64,000 nucleotides of DNA, from the NCBI RefSeq assembly GCF_017581965.1, contig NZ_JAGEVF010000010.1:62001-126000 (forward strand), read 5' to 3'. Both the position numbers and the translations under genes were made by a program. The notes beneath the pieces are model-generated. The model ran no database searches. It saw nothing but the letters and a program-made list of their open reading frames with translations, and was not told the origin of the DNA. The stretch's first letter is position 1. Every line of letters begins with the position of its first letter. Origin of the DNA: Winogradskyella pelagia (GTDB taxonomy: Bacteria; Bacteroidota; Bacteroidia; Flavobacteriales; Flavobacteriaceae). This document shows positions 15,790-24,812 of the stretch, piece after piece.

Positions 15790-18579
15790 ATGAATACTAA
15801 CATATTAGATGCAAACCCTAAGGATAACATCATTATAAAAGGTGCTAAACTTCATAATCTTAAAGATATTGATGTTGTTATACCTAGAAATGAACTAGTA
15901 GTCATAACAGGGTTATCAGGATCTGGAAAATCTAGTTTAGCCTTTGATACGTTGTATGCAGAGGGCCAACGACGATATGTAGAAAGCTTATCGAGTTATG
16001 CTAGGCAATTCTTAGGACGCTTAAATAAACCAAAAGTTGATTATATAAAAGGTATTGCTCCTGCAATAGCTATTGAACAGAAAGTAAATTCAACAAACCC
16101 AAGGTCTACCGTTGGTACAACAACAGAAATCTACGATTATTTAAAATTACTCTTTGCCAGAATAGGAAAGACCTACTCTCCTATTTCAGGAGATTTAGTT
16201 AAAAAACATAGGGTTAAGGACGTTATAGACTACGTCTTAACATTTAAGGAAGGGACCAAATTGCTATTGCTTTCTCCTATTCAGTTGGAAGAAGGCAGAA
16301 CTATAGAAAACAAGCTTCAAACCCTTCAACAGCAGGGTTATGCTAGGATAAAAATTAAGGATAGTGTAGTAAGAATAGATGATGTCTTAAAGAAAACTAT
16401 TTCTCCTGATACCAACTTGCACCTTGTCGTAGACCGTATCATTTTTAAAAATGATGAGGACTTTTTAAACCGTCTTGCAGATGCCATTGAAACTGCTTTT
16501 TTTGAAGGTGTTGGAACATGTATTATTGAATCATTAACTGATAACAAACAATCGGAATTCAATAATAAATTTGAGCTTGACGGCATGAGCTTTCTAGAAC
16601 CTAATGCTCATCTATTTAGTTTCAATAATCCTTACGGCGCCTGTCCTAAATGCGAAGGTTACGGCGATGTTATTGGAATTGACGAAGACCTTGTGGTTCC
16701 AAATACAGCATTGTCCATTTATGAAAATGCTATTTTTCCGTGGCGCGGCGAGAGTATGAGTTGGTATAGAGATCAATTAGTCAATAATTCTCATCTTTTC
16801 GATTTCCCTATTCACAAGCCCTACTTTGAATTAAGCGAAGCCCATAAGGCACTTATATGGTCGGGTAATAAGTATTTTGAAGGTTTAGATAGCTTTTTTG
16901 CTGAACTTGAGTCTAAAGCTTATAAGATTCAAAATCGCGTAATGCTGTCACGTTATAGAGGCAAAACCAAATGCAGCGTTTGCAAAGGTAAACGTCTTCG
17001 TAAAGAAGCTAATTATGTAAAAATAAATGGCTCTACCATTACAGATTTAGTAGATCTGCCTATTGGAGAACTTACGAAGTTTTTCGAGAATTTAGCACTT
17101 TCAGAACATGATAGAACTATCGCCAAACGTCTACTAACCGAAATTAACACAAGGCTAGAATTCCTAAGTAACGTAGGACTGGGCTATCTCACCTTAAACC
17201 GTAAATCAAACACACTTTCTGGTGGAGAAAGCCAACGTATAAATCTTGCAACCTCACTTGGTAGCAGCCTTGTGGGCTCTATGTATATTTTAGATGAACC
17301 TAGCATAGGATTACATCCTAAGGATACGAAACGGCTAATCGATGTTTTAAAATCATTGAGAGATTTAGGCAATACCGTTATTGTTGTTGAACACGATGAG
17401 GATATAATGAAAGCAGCCGATACTATAATAGATATAGGACCAGAAGCGGGTACTTTTGGAGGTGAGGTTGTTGCTAGCGGAGATTTCAAAGATATTTTAG
17501 CCTCGAACTCACTTACAGCAAAGTACTTAAACGGCGCATTGAAAATTGAAGTTCCTAATAAACGTAAAACTTCTAAATACAACGTAGAAATCATAGGGGC
17601 TCGAGAACATAATCTCAAAAATATCGATGTCAATTTCCCGCTCCAGATGCTTACGGTAATTACAGGAGTTTCAGGGAGCGGAAAAAGCACCTTGGTTAAG
17701 AAGATTTTATATCCTTCTATACAAAAGAAATTAACTGGGTTCAGTGATAAACCAGGCCAGTTTACAGAACTAAAAGGTGATTTTAATAATATAAAACAAG
17801 TTGAATTTGTAGACCAAAATCCAATAGGGCGTTCTTCTCGTTCTAATCCAGTGACATACATTAAAGCTTATGATGACATTAGAGCACTATTCGCGTCACA
17901 GAAATTAAGTAAGATAAGAAATTACCAAGCCAAACACTTTAGCTTCAATGTAGATGGTGGTCGTTGTGAAACCTGCAAAGGTGAAGGGGAAGTGACTATA
18001 GAAATGCAATTTATGGCAGATGTGCATTTAACATGTGAGACTTGTGGTGGCAAACGCTTTAAAAAAGAAGTTTTAGAAGTAAAATTTGAGAGTAAATCAA
18101 TTGATGACATTTTAAACCTTACCATTGATGATGCAGTGGATTTCTTTGAAAGTCACAAACAAACAAAAATTAAAAATAAGCTTCAACCTCTAAAAGATGT
18201 TGGATTGGGTTATGTCACCCTTGGTCAATCTTCTTCTACCCTGTCGGGTGGAGAAGCCCAAAGAATAAAATTAGCGACGTTTTTAGGTAAAGGAGCTAAT
18301 GCAAATAATGCTTTATTCATTTTCGATGAGCCTACTACAGGTTTACATTTTCACGATATTCAAAAACTTCTAAAATCGTTTAAAGCTTTAATCGATAAAG
18401 GACATTCAATCATTGTTATTGAACACAATATTGATTTAATTAAATGCGCAGACTACATTATCGATTTAGGTCCTGATGGAGGTAAATATGGAGGAAATTT
18501 AGTAGCTTGTGGTACGCCAGAAGAGATTACCGCCAATCCTAATTCTATAACAGGCCAATATCTTAAGGACAAAGTTTAA
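15790..18579 (+). CDS. uvrA: excinuclease ABC subunit A
   Basis: 929 residues from the ATG at 15790, chosen because the promoter lies between it and the upstream GTG. Two ABC ATPase modules are visible: Walker A GLSGSGKSS near residue 40 and GVSGSGKST near 635, signature LSGGE(S/A)QR in both halves. Zinc-binding pairs CPKC/CSVC in the first half and CETC/CETC in the second complete the UvrA pattern. It recognises DNA damage and loads UvrB in nucleotide excision repair. The next gene starts 6 bases downstream and is probably cotranscribed. Confidence 0.96.
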   Translation: MNTNILDANPKDNIIIKGAKLHNLKDIDVVIPRNELVVITGLSGSGKSSLAFDTLYAEGQRRYVESLSSYARQFLGRLNKPKVDYIKGIAPAIAIEQKVNSTNPRSTVGTTTEIYDYLKLLFARIGKTYSPISGDLVKKHRVKDVIDYVLTFKEGTKLLLLSPIQLEEGRTIENKLQTLQQQGYARIKIKDSVVRIDDVLKKTISPDTNLHLVVDRIIFKNDEDFLNRLADAIETAFFEGVGTCIIESLTDNKQSEFNNKFELDGMSFLEPNAHLFSFNNPYGACPKCEGYGDVIGIDEDLVVPNTALSIYENAIFPWRGESMSWYRDQLVNNSHLFDFPIHKPYFELSEAHKALIWSGNKYFEGLDSFFAELESKAYKIQNRVMLSRYRGKTKCSVCKGKRLRKEANYVKINGSTITDLVDLPIGELTKFFENLALSEHDRTIAKRLLTEINTRLEFLSNVGLGYLTLNRKSNTLSGGESQRINLATSLGSSLVGSMYILDEPSIGLHPKDTKRLIDVLKSLRDLGNTVIVVEHDEDIMKAADTIIDIGPEAGTFGGEVVASGDFKDILASNSLTAKYLNGALKIEVPNKRKTSKYNVEIIGAREHNLKNIDVNFPLQMLTVITGVSGSGKSTLVKKILYPSIQKKLTGFSDKPGQFTELKGDFNNIKQVEFVDQNPIGRSSRSNPVTYIKAYDDIRALFASQKLSKIRNYQAKHFSFNVDGGRCETCKGEGEVTIEMQFMADVHLTCETCGGKRFKKEVLEVKFESKSIDDILNLTIDDAVDFFESHKQTKIKNKLQPLKDVGLGYVTLGQSSSTLSGGEAQRIKLATFLGKGANANNALFIFDEPTTGLHFHDIQKLLKSFKALIDKGHSIIVIEHNIDLIKCADYIIDLGPDGGKYGGNLVACGTPEEITANPNSITGQYLKDKV

Positions 18580-18585
18580 ACTGAA

Positions 18586-19269
18586 ATGAGTACGCTAACA
18601 AATCCACACCAACACAATACAGACGTTGATGGTAGTGATGTTAATTTCTCAACTGAAACACTTAAAACCAATATTGCTCTTACCCCTCTGAAACATGGAG
18701 GCTCAAGTTTTAAGACCCATGTTTTAATAAGAGTCTCCGATGATATCTTTTCTTATAAACCTAGCTATGGAACAGCTATTTTTTGTTGGGTTTTTGTTTC
18801 TATTGGTTTGAGTCTGCTATTTTTCGGTGTAAGAGAAATTTTAGTAGGCATAAGTGAGGTGAAGTTTCCAGTGCTTCTGTTAGTAGGCATCGGACTGATC
18901 TTTACCTCGGTTGGAGCCTACATGTTCTATAGTTTTTACAAACCCATTGTTTTTGATAAGTCCAAAGGCCTATACCGTAAAGGATATAACACTAAAAAGC
19001 GGGCTGAAAACGTATTCAAATCTGCCCAAAAAATTAGACTAATTGAAATTATTGCATTTCAGATTATTGGCGAACGGGTTAAAGGGGATAAAAACACCTT
19101 TAATAGTTTTGAACTAAATATGGTTTTAAAAAATGGCAAAAGAAAGAATATTGTTGATCACGGTAATCTAAAATCTATAATCAATGATGCCCAATCACTC
19201 AGTGAGTTTTTAGACGTCCCTATCTGGCACGCAAAATCTAAAGAAATTAGTAAAACAGAAATGCAATAA
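18586..19269 (+). CDS. membrane protein of unknown function downstream of uvrA
   Basis: 227 residues with two transmembrane segments (about 59-82 and 91-118) between a 58-residue hydrophilic N-terminus and a C-terminal cytoplasmic-type domain. No motif points to a reaction. The short gap after uvrA suggests one transcript, though a DNA-repair role is not implied by the sequence. Its last 23 bases overlap the 3' end of the convergent DUF3667 gene, with no terminator between them. Confidence 0.7.
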   Translation: MSTLTNPHQHNTDVDGSDVNFSTETLKTNIALTPLKHGGSSFKTHVLIRVSDDIFSYKPSYGTAIFCWVFVSIGLSLLFFGVREILVGISEVKFPVLLLVGIGLIFTSVGAYMFYSFYKPIVFDKSKGLYRKGYNTKKRAENVFKSAQKIRLIEIIAFQIIGERVKGDKNTFNSFELNMVLKNGKRKNIVDHGNLKSIINDAQSLSEFLDVPIWHAKSKEISKTEMQ

Positions 19270-20341
19270 AACCTAGCATCACAAAAGACACTGGCACAAC
19301 AAGTAATAAAAAGAAGAAACTAATTATTCCACTTTTAATAAAACTCAAAATCCAATTTTGTTCATAAAATCGTATAACTGAAGCAACCAAATAAAAGAAG
19401 GTTGAAAATGCCAAAAGCCAATCTATCCAGTCCGGTATATCCCAAATCCATCTATTAATAGCAAAGATTAGACTGAACAACAAAAATAAAAACGAAAAAT
19501 AGTAGAAACTGAATACTAAATGATGTGCATAGCGACCTCGTTTAAAAAAGAATACCTTAAAAAACAGTGCAAACAAAGGCATAAGGAAAAACATAGCCAA
19601 CGGAATACTATCAATAAAGGTTTGATATATCTGACCTAGTCCCATCGTTTTATAAAACTTAAGTCCCTGTACAAATATTTTTCGTTGAAAATATCCCGCG
19701 TCTTCAGCCATTCCCATGGCCCTATAGATAGTCTCATTAGATGCACCAGACTGTATAAGGGAATCAATCTCAGATTCATTAAATCCAAAATCTGTATTGA
19801 TTTCTTCGGATCCTATCTCAACCGTCGTGATGGAATCTAGGCGTCGTAAATCTTCTTCCTTTAAACCTAAGGCATCTTTTTTCAACTTTATGGGCTTAAG
19901 AGCCATTTGTCGCAAGGAATCCATATAAATACTATCAGAAAGCTTTTCTTTACTCACTTTACCCTTATTTTCTCTGCTGGCTACAACCTCCTCCATGGTT
20001 TTGTCTAATTTTTCACGCCCTTCCCTAACGTAAAAATTAAAAATAAAGAAAAATATAACCGCAACGAAGAGATACATCTGGGCAGGATGCAGGTATAACA
20101 AACGTTTACCTTTAACAAACTCCTTAGCTAAATAACCTGGCCTAAACATTAAAGGAACAAAACTCTTTAAAAATCTAGCATCAAATGAAAAGTAGTTGCT
20201 TATGGTATTATAAAACAATACGCCTATTGTTAGTTCGTCATTTGTTTTTTGACCACAATGAGGACAAAATTGAAACCCTTCTTCATAAGGTTGTTCGCAA
20301 TTTTGACATTTCACTTTATTTGGTTCCATTTTTTCAGACAT
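19247..20341 (-). CDS. DUF3667-type zinc-ribbon membrane protein
   Basis: 364 residues. Near the N-terminus CQNC (about 11-14) and CPHC (about 27-30) form a small zinc ribbon, followed by an amphipathic stretch (NYFSFDARFLKSF) and a first transmembrane helix near 88-106. A long charged loop precedes four or five more membrane segments at the C-terminus. This is the DUF3667 architecture common in Bacteroidota; the function is unknown. It starts with MSEKMEPNK; a second Met at position 5 is an alternative start. Confidence 0.82.
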   Translation of the reverse strand: MSEKMEPNKVKCQNCEQPYEEGFQFCPHCGQKTNDELTIGVLFYNTISNYFSFDARFLKSFVPLMFRPGYLAKEFVKGKRLLYLHPAQMYLFVAVIFFFIFNFYVREGREKLDKTMEEVVASRENKGKVSKEKLSDSIYMDSLRQMALKPIKLKKDALGLKEEDLRRLDSITTVEIGSEEINTDFGFNESEIDSLIQSGASNETIYRAMGMAEDAGYFQRKIFVQGLKFYKTMGLGQIYQTFIDSIPLAMFFLMPLFALFFKVFFFKRGRYAHHLVFSFYYFSFLFLLFSLIFAINRWIWDIPDWIDWLLAFSTFFYLVASVIRFYEQNWILSFIKSGIISFFFLLLVVPVSFVMLGFIAFLFY

Positions 20342-20411
20342 TAGGGACTTCTTCTAATTTATAGAAGAATTACTCATTAATTTGTTTCAGTCAAACTAAT
20401 CAATCAGTTAT

Positions 20412-21842
20412 TTAATTCATTTTATTTGAATAATTCTGGTGTGATTTACTTCGAATTACATTTCCTTTGGCATCTCTTTCAAAGACTGTTTCCTCTGCCA
20501 GCTCACCATTAGATTTTACGCGTCTAAACGTGTCACCCTCAATATGCTTATACATTGTCATAGATTCTGACAAATCATTTGTAGGTAGTGAAATACTGAC
20601 CAATTTACCATTCCAGGTACCACAGTAGCTTTCGCTACCCCAAGGTTGTGAGTTATAAAAACCTACGTAATCGTTAAGATTTACGTCATTATCTTTTTGC
20701 TCTTCCAACTTCTCTGTCTTCATTAAAACTTTATGTATGGTTGAGGAATATTTTCCGGGATTTGTACTGCTGGCGTTAATCATAACAGCATAAGCCATCT
20801 TAGTTTTTAAATTGAGTTGAAGTGTGCTGCGGTAACCTGGACAACTACCTCCATGACCTACCCATTTGCTACCATCCGATCCTTTATATACAGAAAAGCC
20901 TAATCCCCAGGTTAGATTAAAATCTGGATTTGTCCAATGTACATTGTGCATATTTTTTAGCGTTGATGGTCTTAAGATTTCTGCTTCTTTTGACGCTCTA
21001 AGTCTAAATTGCCATGAGGCAAATTTTGCTAAGTCCAAAACATTTGAAGAATACCCTGCCGCAGGTGTGACTCCTTTAGGCTCATATAATGCCACCTGAT
21101 TTCTTTCTAACTGACGATTTAACGCGGAATATCCGATTGCCAATTCTTTACCATATAAATCCATGGGCATATCTGGCCTTGTATCTTTTAAATTTAAAGG
21201 GGTTAGAATATTCTCAATAACATAATCTTCGTAAGACACTCCAGATAATTCGCTGACAACTTGCCCCAAAAGACCCATAGCTAGATTAGAATATTGAAAG
21301 TTATAAGAAGCAGGATAAAGCGTCTCTTGATTATTTAAAGCTTCTGTCATTTCCTCAACGGTTGGAAATGGAAAATCTGGACCAGTCCAATATGGGACAT
21401 CAGCTTGTCTTGGTAAACCCGAAGAGTGTGTAAGTAATGTCCTAATGGTAATAGGTCCACTATCGGAAAATTGTTGTTTTAAATTAAATCTCGGCAAAAT
21501 ATCTTTCAATTGGTCATCTAATCTCAATTTGCCTTCATCGTAAAGTTTCATTATAGCTACTGAGGTAAACAATTTTGAAATTGAACAGATACTGCACAAT
21601 GTTGTGGTTTTGGTACTTACGTCTGCGTCTTCATTAGCCTTTCCATAGGCAGCACTCCAAATAGTCTCTTGATCTTTGACTACCGCTACAGAAATACCAG
21701 GCAATTTTTCATAATCTTTTTGAGCGTCTAGCCAGACTTCTATAAGTTTAAATGCTTCATCATAATTCTTCGTCTCTTCTTGTGCATTGAGAGAAGATAA
21801 AACAAGGAAATAACAGAAAAGGATAACAATACTTTTTTTCAT
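20412..21842 (-). CDS. secreted serine hydrolase of the class C beta-lactamase fold
   Basis: 476 residues with a signal peptide (about 1-20, ending SLNAQ). Catalytic motifs: SISK at 87-90 (SxxK, nucleophile Ser87), YSN at 184-186, and HGG in the GHGGSCPG segment in place of KTG. This set is typical of penicillin-binding-protein-like esterases and D-aminopeptidases more than of true AmpC enzymes. A C-terminal beta-rich extension (about 380-476) with a NDYVGFYN start resembles the DUF3471-type tail. Likely periplasmic; substrate unknown. Confidence 0.85.
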   Translation of the reverse strand: MKKSIVILFCYFLVLSSLNAQEETKNYDEAFKLIEVWLDAQKDYEKLPGISVAVVKDQETIWSAAYGKANEDADVSTKTTTLCSICSISKLFTSVAIMKLYDEGKLRLDDQLKDILPRFNLKQQFSDSGPITIRTLLTHSSGLPRQADVPYWTGPDFPFPTVEEMTEALNNQETLYPASYNFQYSNLAMGLLGQVVSELSGVSYEDYVIENILTPLNLKDTRPDMPMDLYGKELAIGYSALNRQLERNQVALYEPKGVTPAAGYSSNVLDLAKFASWQFRLRASKEAEILRPSTLKNMHNVHWTNPDFNLTWGLGFSVYKGSDGSKWVGHGGSCPGYRSTLQLNLKTKMAYAVMINASSTNPGKYSSTIHKVLMKTEKLEEQKDNDVNLNDYVGFYNSQPWGSESYCGTWNGKLVSISLPTNDLSESMTMYKHIEGDTFRRVKSNGELAEETVFERDAKGNVIRSKSHQNYSNKMN

Positions 21843-21955
21843 GAGGGTTGGTTTTACATTTCTAAAGTTACTTAAATTTTACTTTTTAAATTCTTCAAAT
21901 AGCCTATATCAGATATAGTTCAGAATTACCTACTGAAAATCAAAGCTTTATAGAT

Positions 21956-21972
21956 TTGGCACGCTGTTTGCA
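21956..21972 (+). promoter_or_regulatory. rpoN-dependent: sigma-54 (-24/-12) promoter
   Basis: TTGGCACG (21956-21963) and TTGCA (21968-21972) match the sigma-54 consensus YTGGCACGrNNNTTGCW except at one purine position; GG and GC are exactly 10 bases apart. Transcription would start near 21983, 26 bases before the ATG at 22009. The gene has no TAnnTTTG box of its own. Confidence 0.75.
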
Positions 21973-22008
21973 ACTCTGTTAATGAGTTTAATTTAAAACC
22001 CTTTAACT

Positions 22009-23214
22009 ATGAAACGGATACTATATCTATTTGCTCTGTTAGTGACGGTTAGCACTACGGCAAAAACGGAAACCAACACAACATTAGGAGCAGATGCCTC
22101 CATTAACAATTATGTGAGAGGTTATGGTAATTCTTTCATATTTATTGAAGGTGGTATTGAATTCGCGGTTTTCCCAGACGGTCAGTTTGATTTTTACATG
22201 CCTAATTATGGCCCTAATGTTAATTTAGGAATTAATAGCCCTGGATTCTCACTAAGCTTCAACACTGGATTTAATTACAACCCATTTGTTCAGTACGATA
22301 GCTTTGGTGCTATAATTCAAGTTGAAAACACACCGATTTTCTATGATTTCTATGGTAGAGTGAATCAGATTGGAAACATCTTTATAAACTATAACGGGTT
22401 CGGGCGAGTAAACAGAATTGGAGGACTAAATATTTTTTATAGAAATAATGCATTTTGGAGATATTCTGGATTCATTAATATATACAATAGAGCATATGTC
22501 TGGAGACCTTGGCATCGATTTTATGCTTTACCACCTGTAGGATTTTATGTGGTAAACACATGGGCTTATAGACAGTATTATACACCTGTAAGGCACATAT
22601 GGTATAGACCGTATAGAAATAATGTAAGACACTTTAATGTTAATGGAAGACGCGGTAATGCACAATATGGAAGACGCCATAACTCTAGAGTTAACGAACG
22701 CTATGCCCAAACACCAAGAACACGGTCTGAGCGCGATACTAGAAGACGTATAGAGCGCAGAAATTCTGAGATTGAAAGAACAAGAAATACGCGTATTACT
22801 AATAATAGTGGTACAGTAAGATCTAGGTCTAACAGTAGTACTAGTGTAGCTAATACAAGGACAACAACTAGAAGCTCTAATAACTCGGTCAGAGGAAATA
22901 ACAGATCTAATGTAACACGAAGCAAAGTAACTTCAACAACACGTTCTAAATCAAGGGTTAATGCACCAAGCAGAGGAACAAGATATAATGTGACCAAATC
23001 GCGTACTAACGTGTCCAATAATAGAACAGCCTCGGTAAGAAAACCAAAAGCGACTCAGACACGTAGTTATAATAGAACGTCATCGCAAAACAGTAAACAG
23101 CGAAGTGTTGTTCAGAATAAAAGAAAATCCTCGTCAGCAAGGACGAAGCCGAACACAAGTAGAAATAACAGTAGAAGCTCGGCCAAGACAAGCTCAAGAC
23201 GAAGTCGATTCTAA
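22009..23214 (+). CDS. secreted protein with aromatic repeats and Arg/Ser-rich basic tail
   Basis: 401 residues with a signal peptide (about 1-18). Residues 95-170 hold three imperfect repeats of about 18 residues with the pattern FGxxxQ/RIxNIFxxY (for example FYGRVNQIGNIF and FGRVNRIGGLNIFY). From about 205 to the end the sequence is low complexity and very basic, built from Arg, Ser, Asn, Thr with almost no acidic residues. No enzyme motif is visible. A basic exported tail might bind polyanions such as LPS, DNA or capsule; that is inference. It is monocistronic and preceded by a sigma-54 promoter. Confidence 0.75.
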   Translation: MKRILYLFALLVTVSTTAKTETNTTLGADASINNYVRGYGNSFIFIEGGIEFAVFPDGQFDFYMPNYGPNVNLGINSPGFSLSFNTGFNYNPFVQYDSFGAIIQVENTPIFYDFYGRVNQIGNIFINYNGFGRVNRIGGLNIFYRNNAFWRYSGFINIYNRAYVWRPWHRFYALPPVGFYVVNTWAYRQYYTPVRHIWYRPYRNNVRHFNVNGRRGNAQYGRRHNSRVNERYAQTPRTRSERDTRRRIERRNSEIERTRNTRITNNSGTVRSRSNSSTSVANTRTTTRSSNNSVRGNNRSNVTRSKVTSTTRSKSRVNAPSRGTRYNVTKSRTNVSNNRTASVRKPKATQTRSYNRTSSQNSKQRSVVQNKRKSSSARTKPNTSRNNSRSSAKTSSRRSRF

Positions 23215-23239
23215 AATATGATTTTTTTGGTTGGTTAGT

Positions 23240-23285
23240 AGAAGTCCCGTTTGATGTATGCCTCAGAGCACCTTACGGGACTTCT
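23240..23285. terminator. hairpin between convergent genes
   Basis: AGAAGTCCCGT (23240-23250) pairs perfectly with ACGGGACTTCT (23275-23285) around a 24-base loop. The T-tract is poor on the right, better on the left (T-run at 23222-23228), so termination of the leftward transcript is the stronger prediction. Confidence 0.65.
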
Positions 23286-23303
23286 CATTTTAAAAAGTAT
23301 TTA

Positions 23304-24761
23304 TTATAATTTTAGATGCTTTTTTATTTGAATTGAAATATCTTCCGATATATTCCATTTATAAATTATAATGAAATAAGCAAGTCCTACAACTAAGGAC
23401 TTCAGTACAATATTAATTACAGGATAAAATGGGAAATCCCAAAAGTAAAATACAAAAGACAATATTATTACACTTATAACTACTTTTAACGATGCCAAAG
23501 TAAAGGGCTGCATGTTAAACTTGCGTTTAACATAAATCAACTTTACAGTATTGTAAACAGCAATTGCAAGAAACGTAGCTATTGCAGAGCCATTGATGCC
23601 AAATAATGGAATAAAAATTAGATTGAAAAGTACAGCTACTATTGTCAATAAAACACCAAAAACCAGAACCATCCTATAGTAATCACTATTAAACAATATG
23701 GCATTGTTATTACCTAAAGCATTGTCATACAATTTAGCTATACTAATAATAATAACCACAATTAGACCTCCCGTAAATTCTTTAGGTAATATTTGATACA
23801 ACTGATTGATGTTAAGGATAATGAGTAAAAATATAAAACCACTAACTACCAAAAGATTTAGAGAGCTGCGTTTATATAAATCTTTAAGTGCCTTAAAATC
23901 GTTTTTATTCAAATATTGTGCTGTTAATGGCATCATTATTTGATGCATAGCACGCTGAGGAACAGCGATTACAGTGGCAATAAAAATAGCGACACTATAA
24001 TAGGCAACATTTTCAATGTGTTCTAACATTAAGCCAATCATAAACTTATCAATATCTAAAATTACCATGGCTATCGAACCTGCAACAATCATAAGCAAGG
24101 CATAGTTTAGCACATTACTTATGTTATCAAGTTTTTGAAATCTAAATTTTGGTAGTCTTATGGCATAGGCATATAGCTTCATCAGCATCATCCTAACTAC
24201 ATAAACAGCTACTAAACCTAAAATAAATTCATCTGCCGTAAGCCATTCTAGATAAACGCCGTATAATAATATCATTATTAAAATTCGATGGAAAATCTCC
24301 TTCATAATGTTTCCGAATACCGTTTGCAGCTGAACCTTTGTCCAAGCATAAAAAATTTCGAAATACGCCATGGCAATAGCTATTACAAATATGTGCCATA
24401 TGTAGTTTTTAACAATAGTATTCTCTGATGCTAAAACACTAGAAATAGTCTCGTAAGAAACAAATCCTATTAATCCAACAGGTAGAACAATAAGGAATGG
24501 TAAAAACAACATTAAGGTTAAGAAACTATTGATACTATTCTTTGATTTATAACCTGAATAAAACTTAACAATGGCATTATGAACACCAAATGCCATAAAC
24601 GGCATCATTATATTGGCAGCGGACAGTACAAAAGCTACTAGCCCGTAATACTCATCGCTTAAGAAATTGGTATAAAGAAATAAGGTGTTAATAGCCCCTA
24701 TTCCAAATCCAATATAGGTGCTTATGGTATTCTTAAAAGATTGCGTAAAAACCATTCCCAT
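23304..24761 (-). CDS. polysaccharide/oligosaccharide flippase family membrane protein
   Basis: 485 residues from the ATG at 24761 (MGMVFTQSFKNT); an in-frame TTG seven codons upstream adds a non-membrane stretch unlike the family. About 12-14 transmembrane helices in the MATE-like Wzx arrangement, with GFGIGAINTLFLY at the start of helix 1. Such proteins move lipid-linked glycans across the inner membrane. It is the last gene of a leftward cluster with a glycosyltransferase and YfhO. Confidence 0.85.
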   Translation of the reverse strand: MGMVFTQSFKNTISTYIGFGIGAINTLFLYTNFLSDEYYGLVAFVLSAANIMMPFMAFGVHNAIVKFYSGYKSKNSINSFLTLMLFLPFLIVLPVGLIGFVSYETISSVLASENTIVKNYIWHIFVIAIAMAYFEIFYAWTKVQLQTVFGNIMKEIFHRILIMILLYGVYLEWLTADEFILGLVAVYVVRMMLMKLYAYAIRLPKFRFQKLDNISNVLNYALLMIVAGSIAMVILDIDKFMIGLMLEHIENVAYYSVAIFIATVIAVPQRAMHQIMMPLTAQYLNKNDFKALKDLYKRSSLNLLVVSGFIFLLIILNINQLYQILPKEFTGGLIVVIIISIAKLYDNALGNNNAILFNSDYYRMVLVFGVLLTIVAVLFNLIFIPLFGINGSAIATFLAIAVYNTVKLIYVKRKFNMQPFTLASLKVVISVIILSFVFYFWDFPFYPVINIVLKSLVVGLAYFIIIYKWNISEDISIQIKKHLKL

Positions 24762-24812
24762 AGAATGACAAAGTACAACCAATTAGCACTAGAATCCAAA
24801 ATCAAACTCTAA

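Noticed and set aside
17184-17861. Open frame of 225 codons antisense to uvrA
   Set aside because: Shadow of the uvrA coding frame; no family resemblance and low-quality composition.
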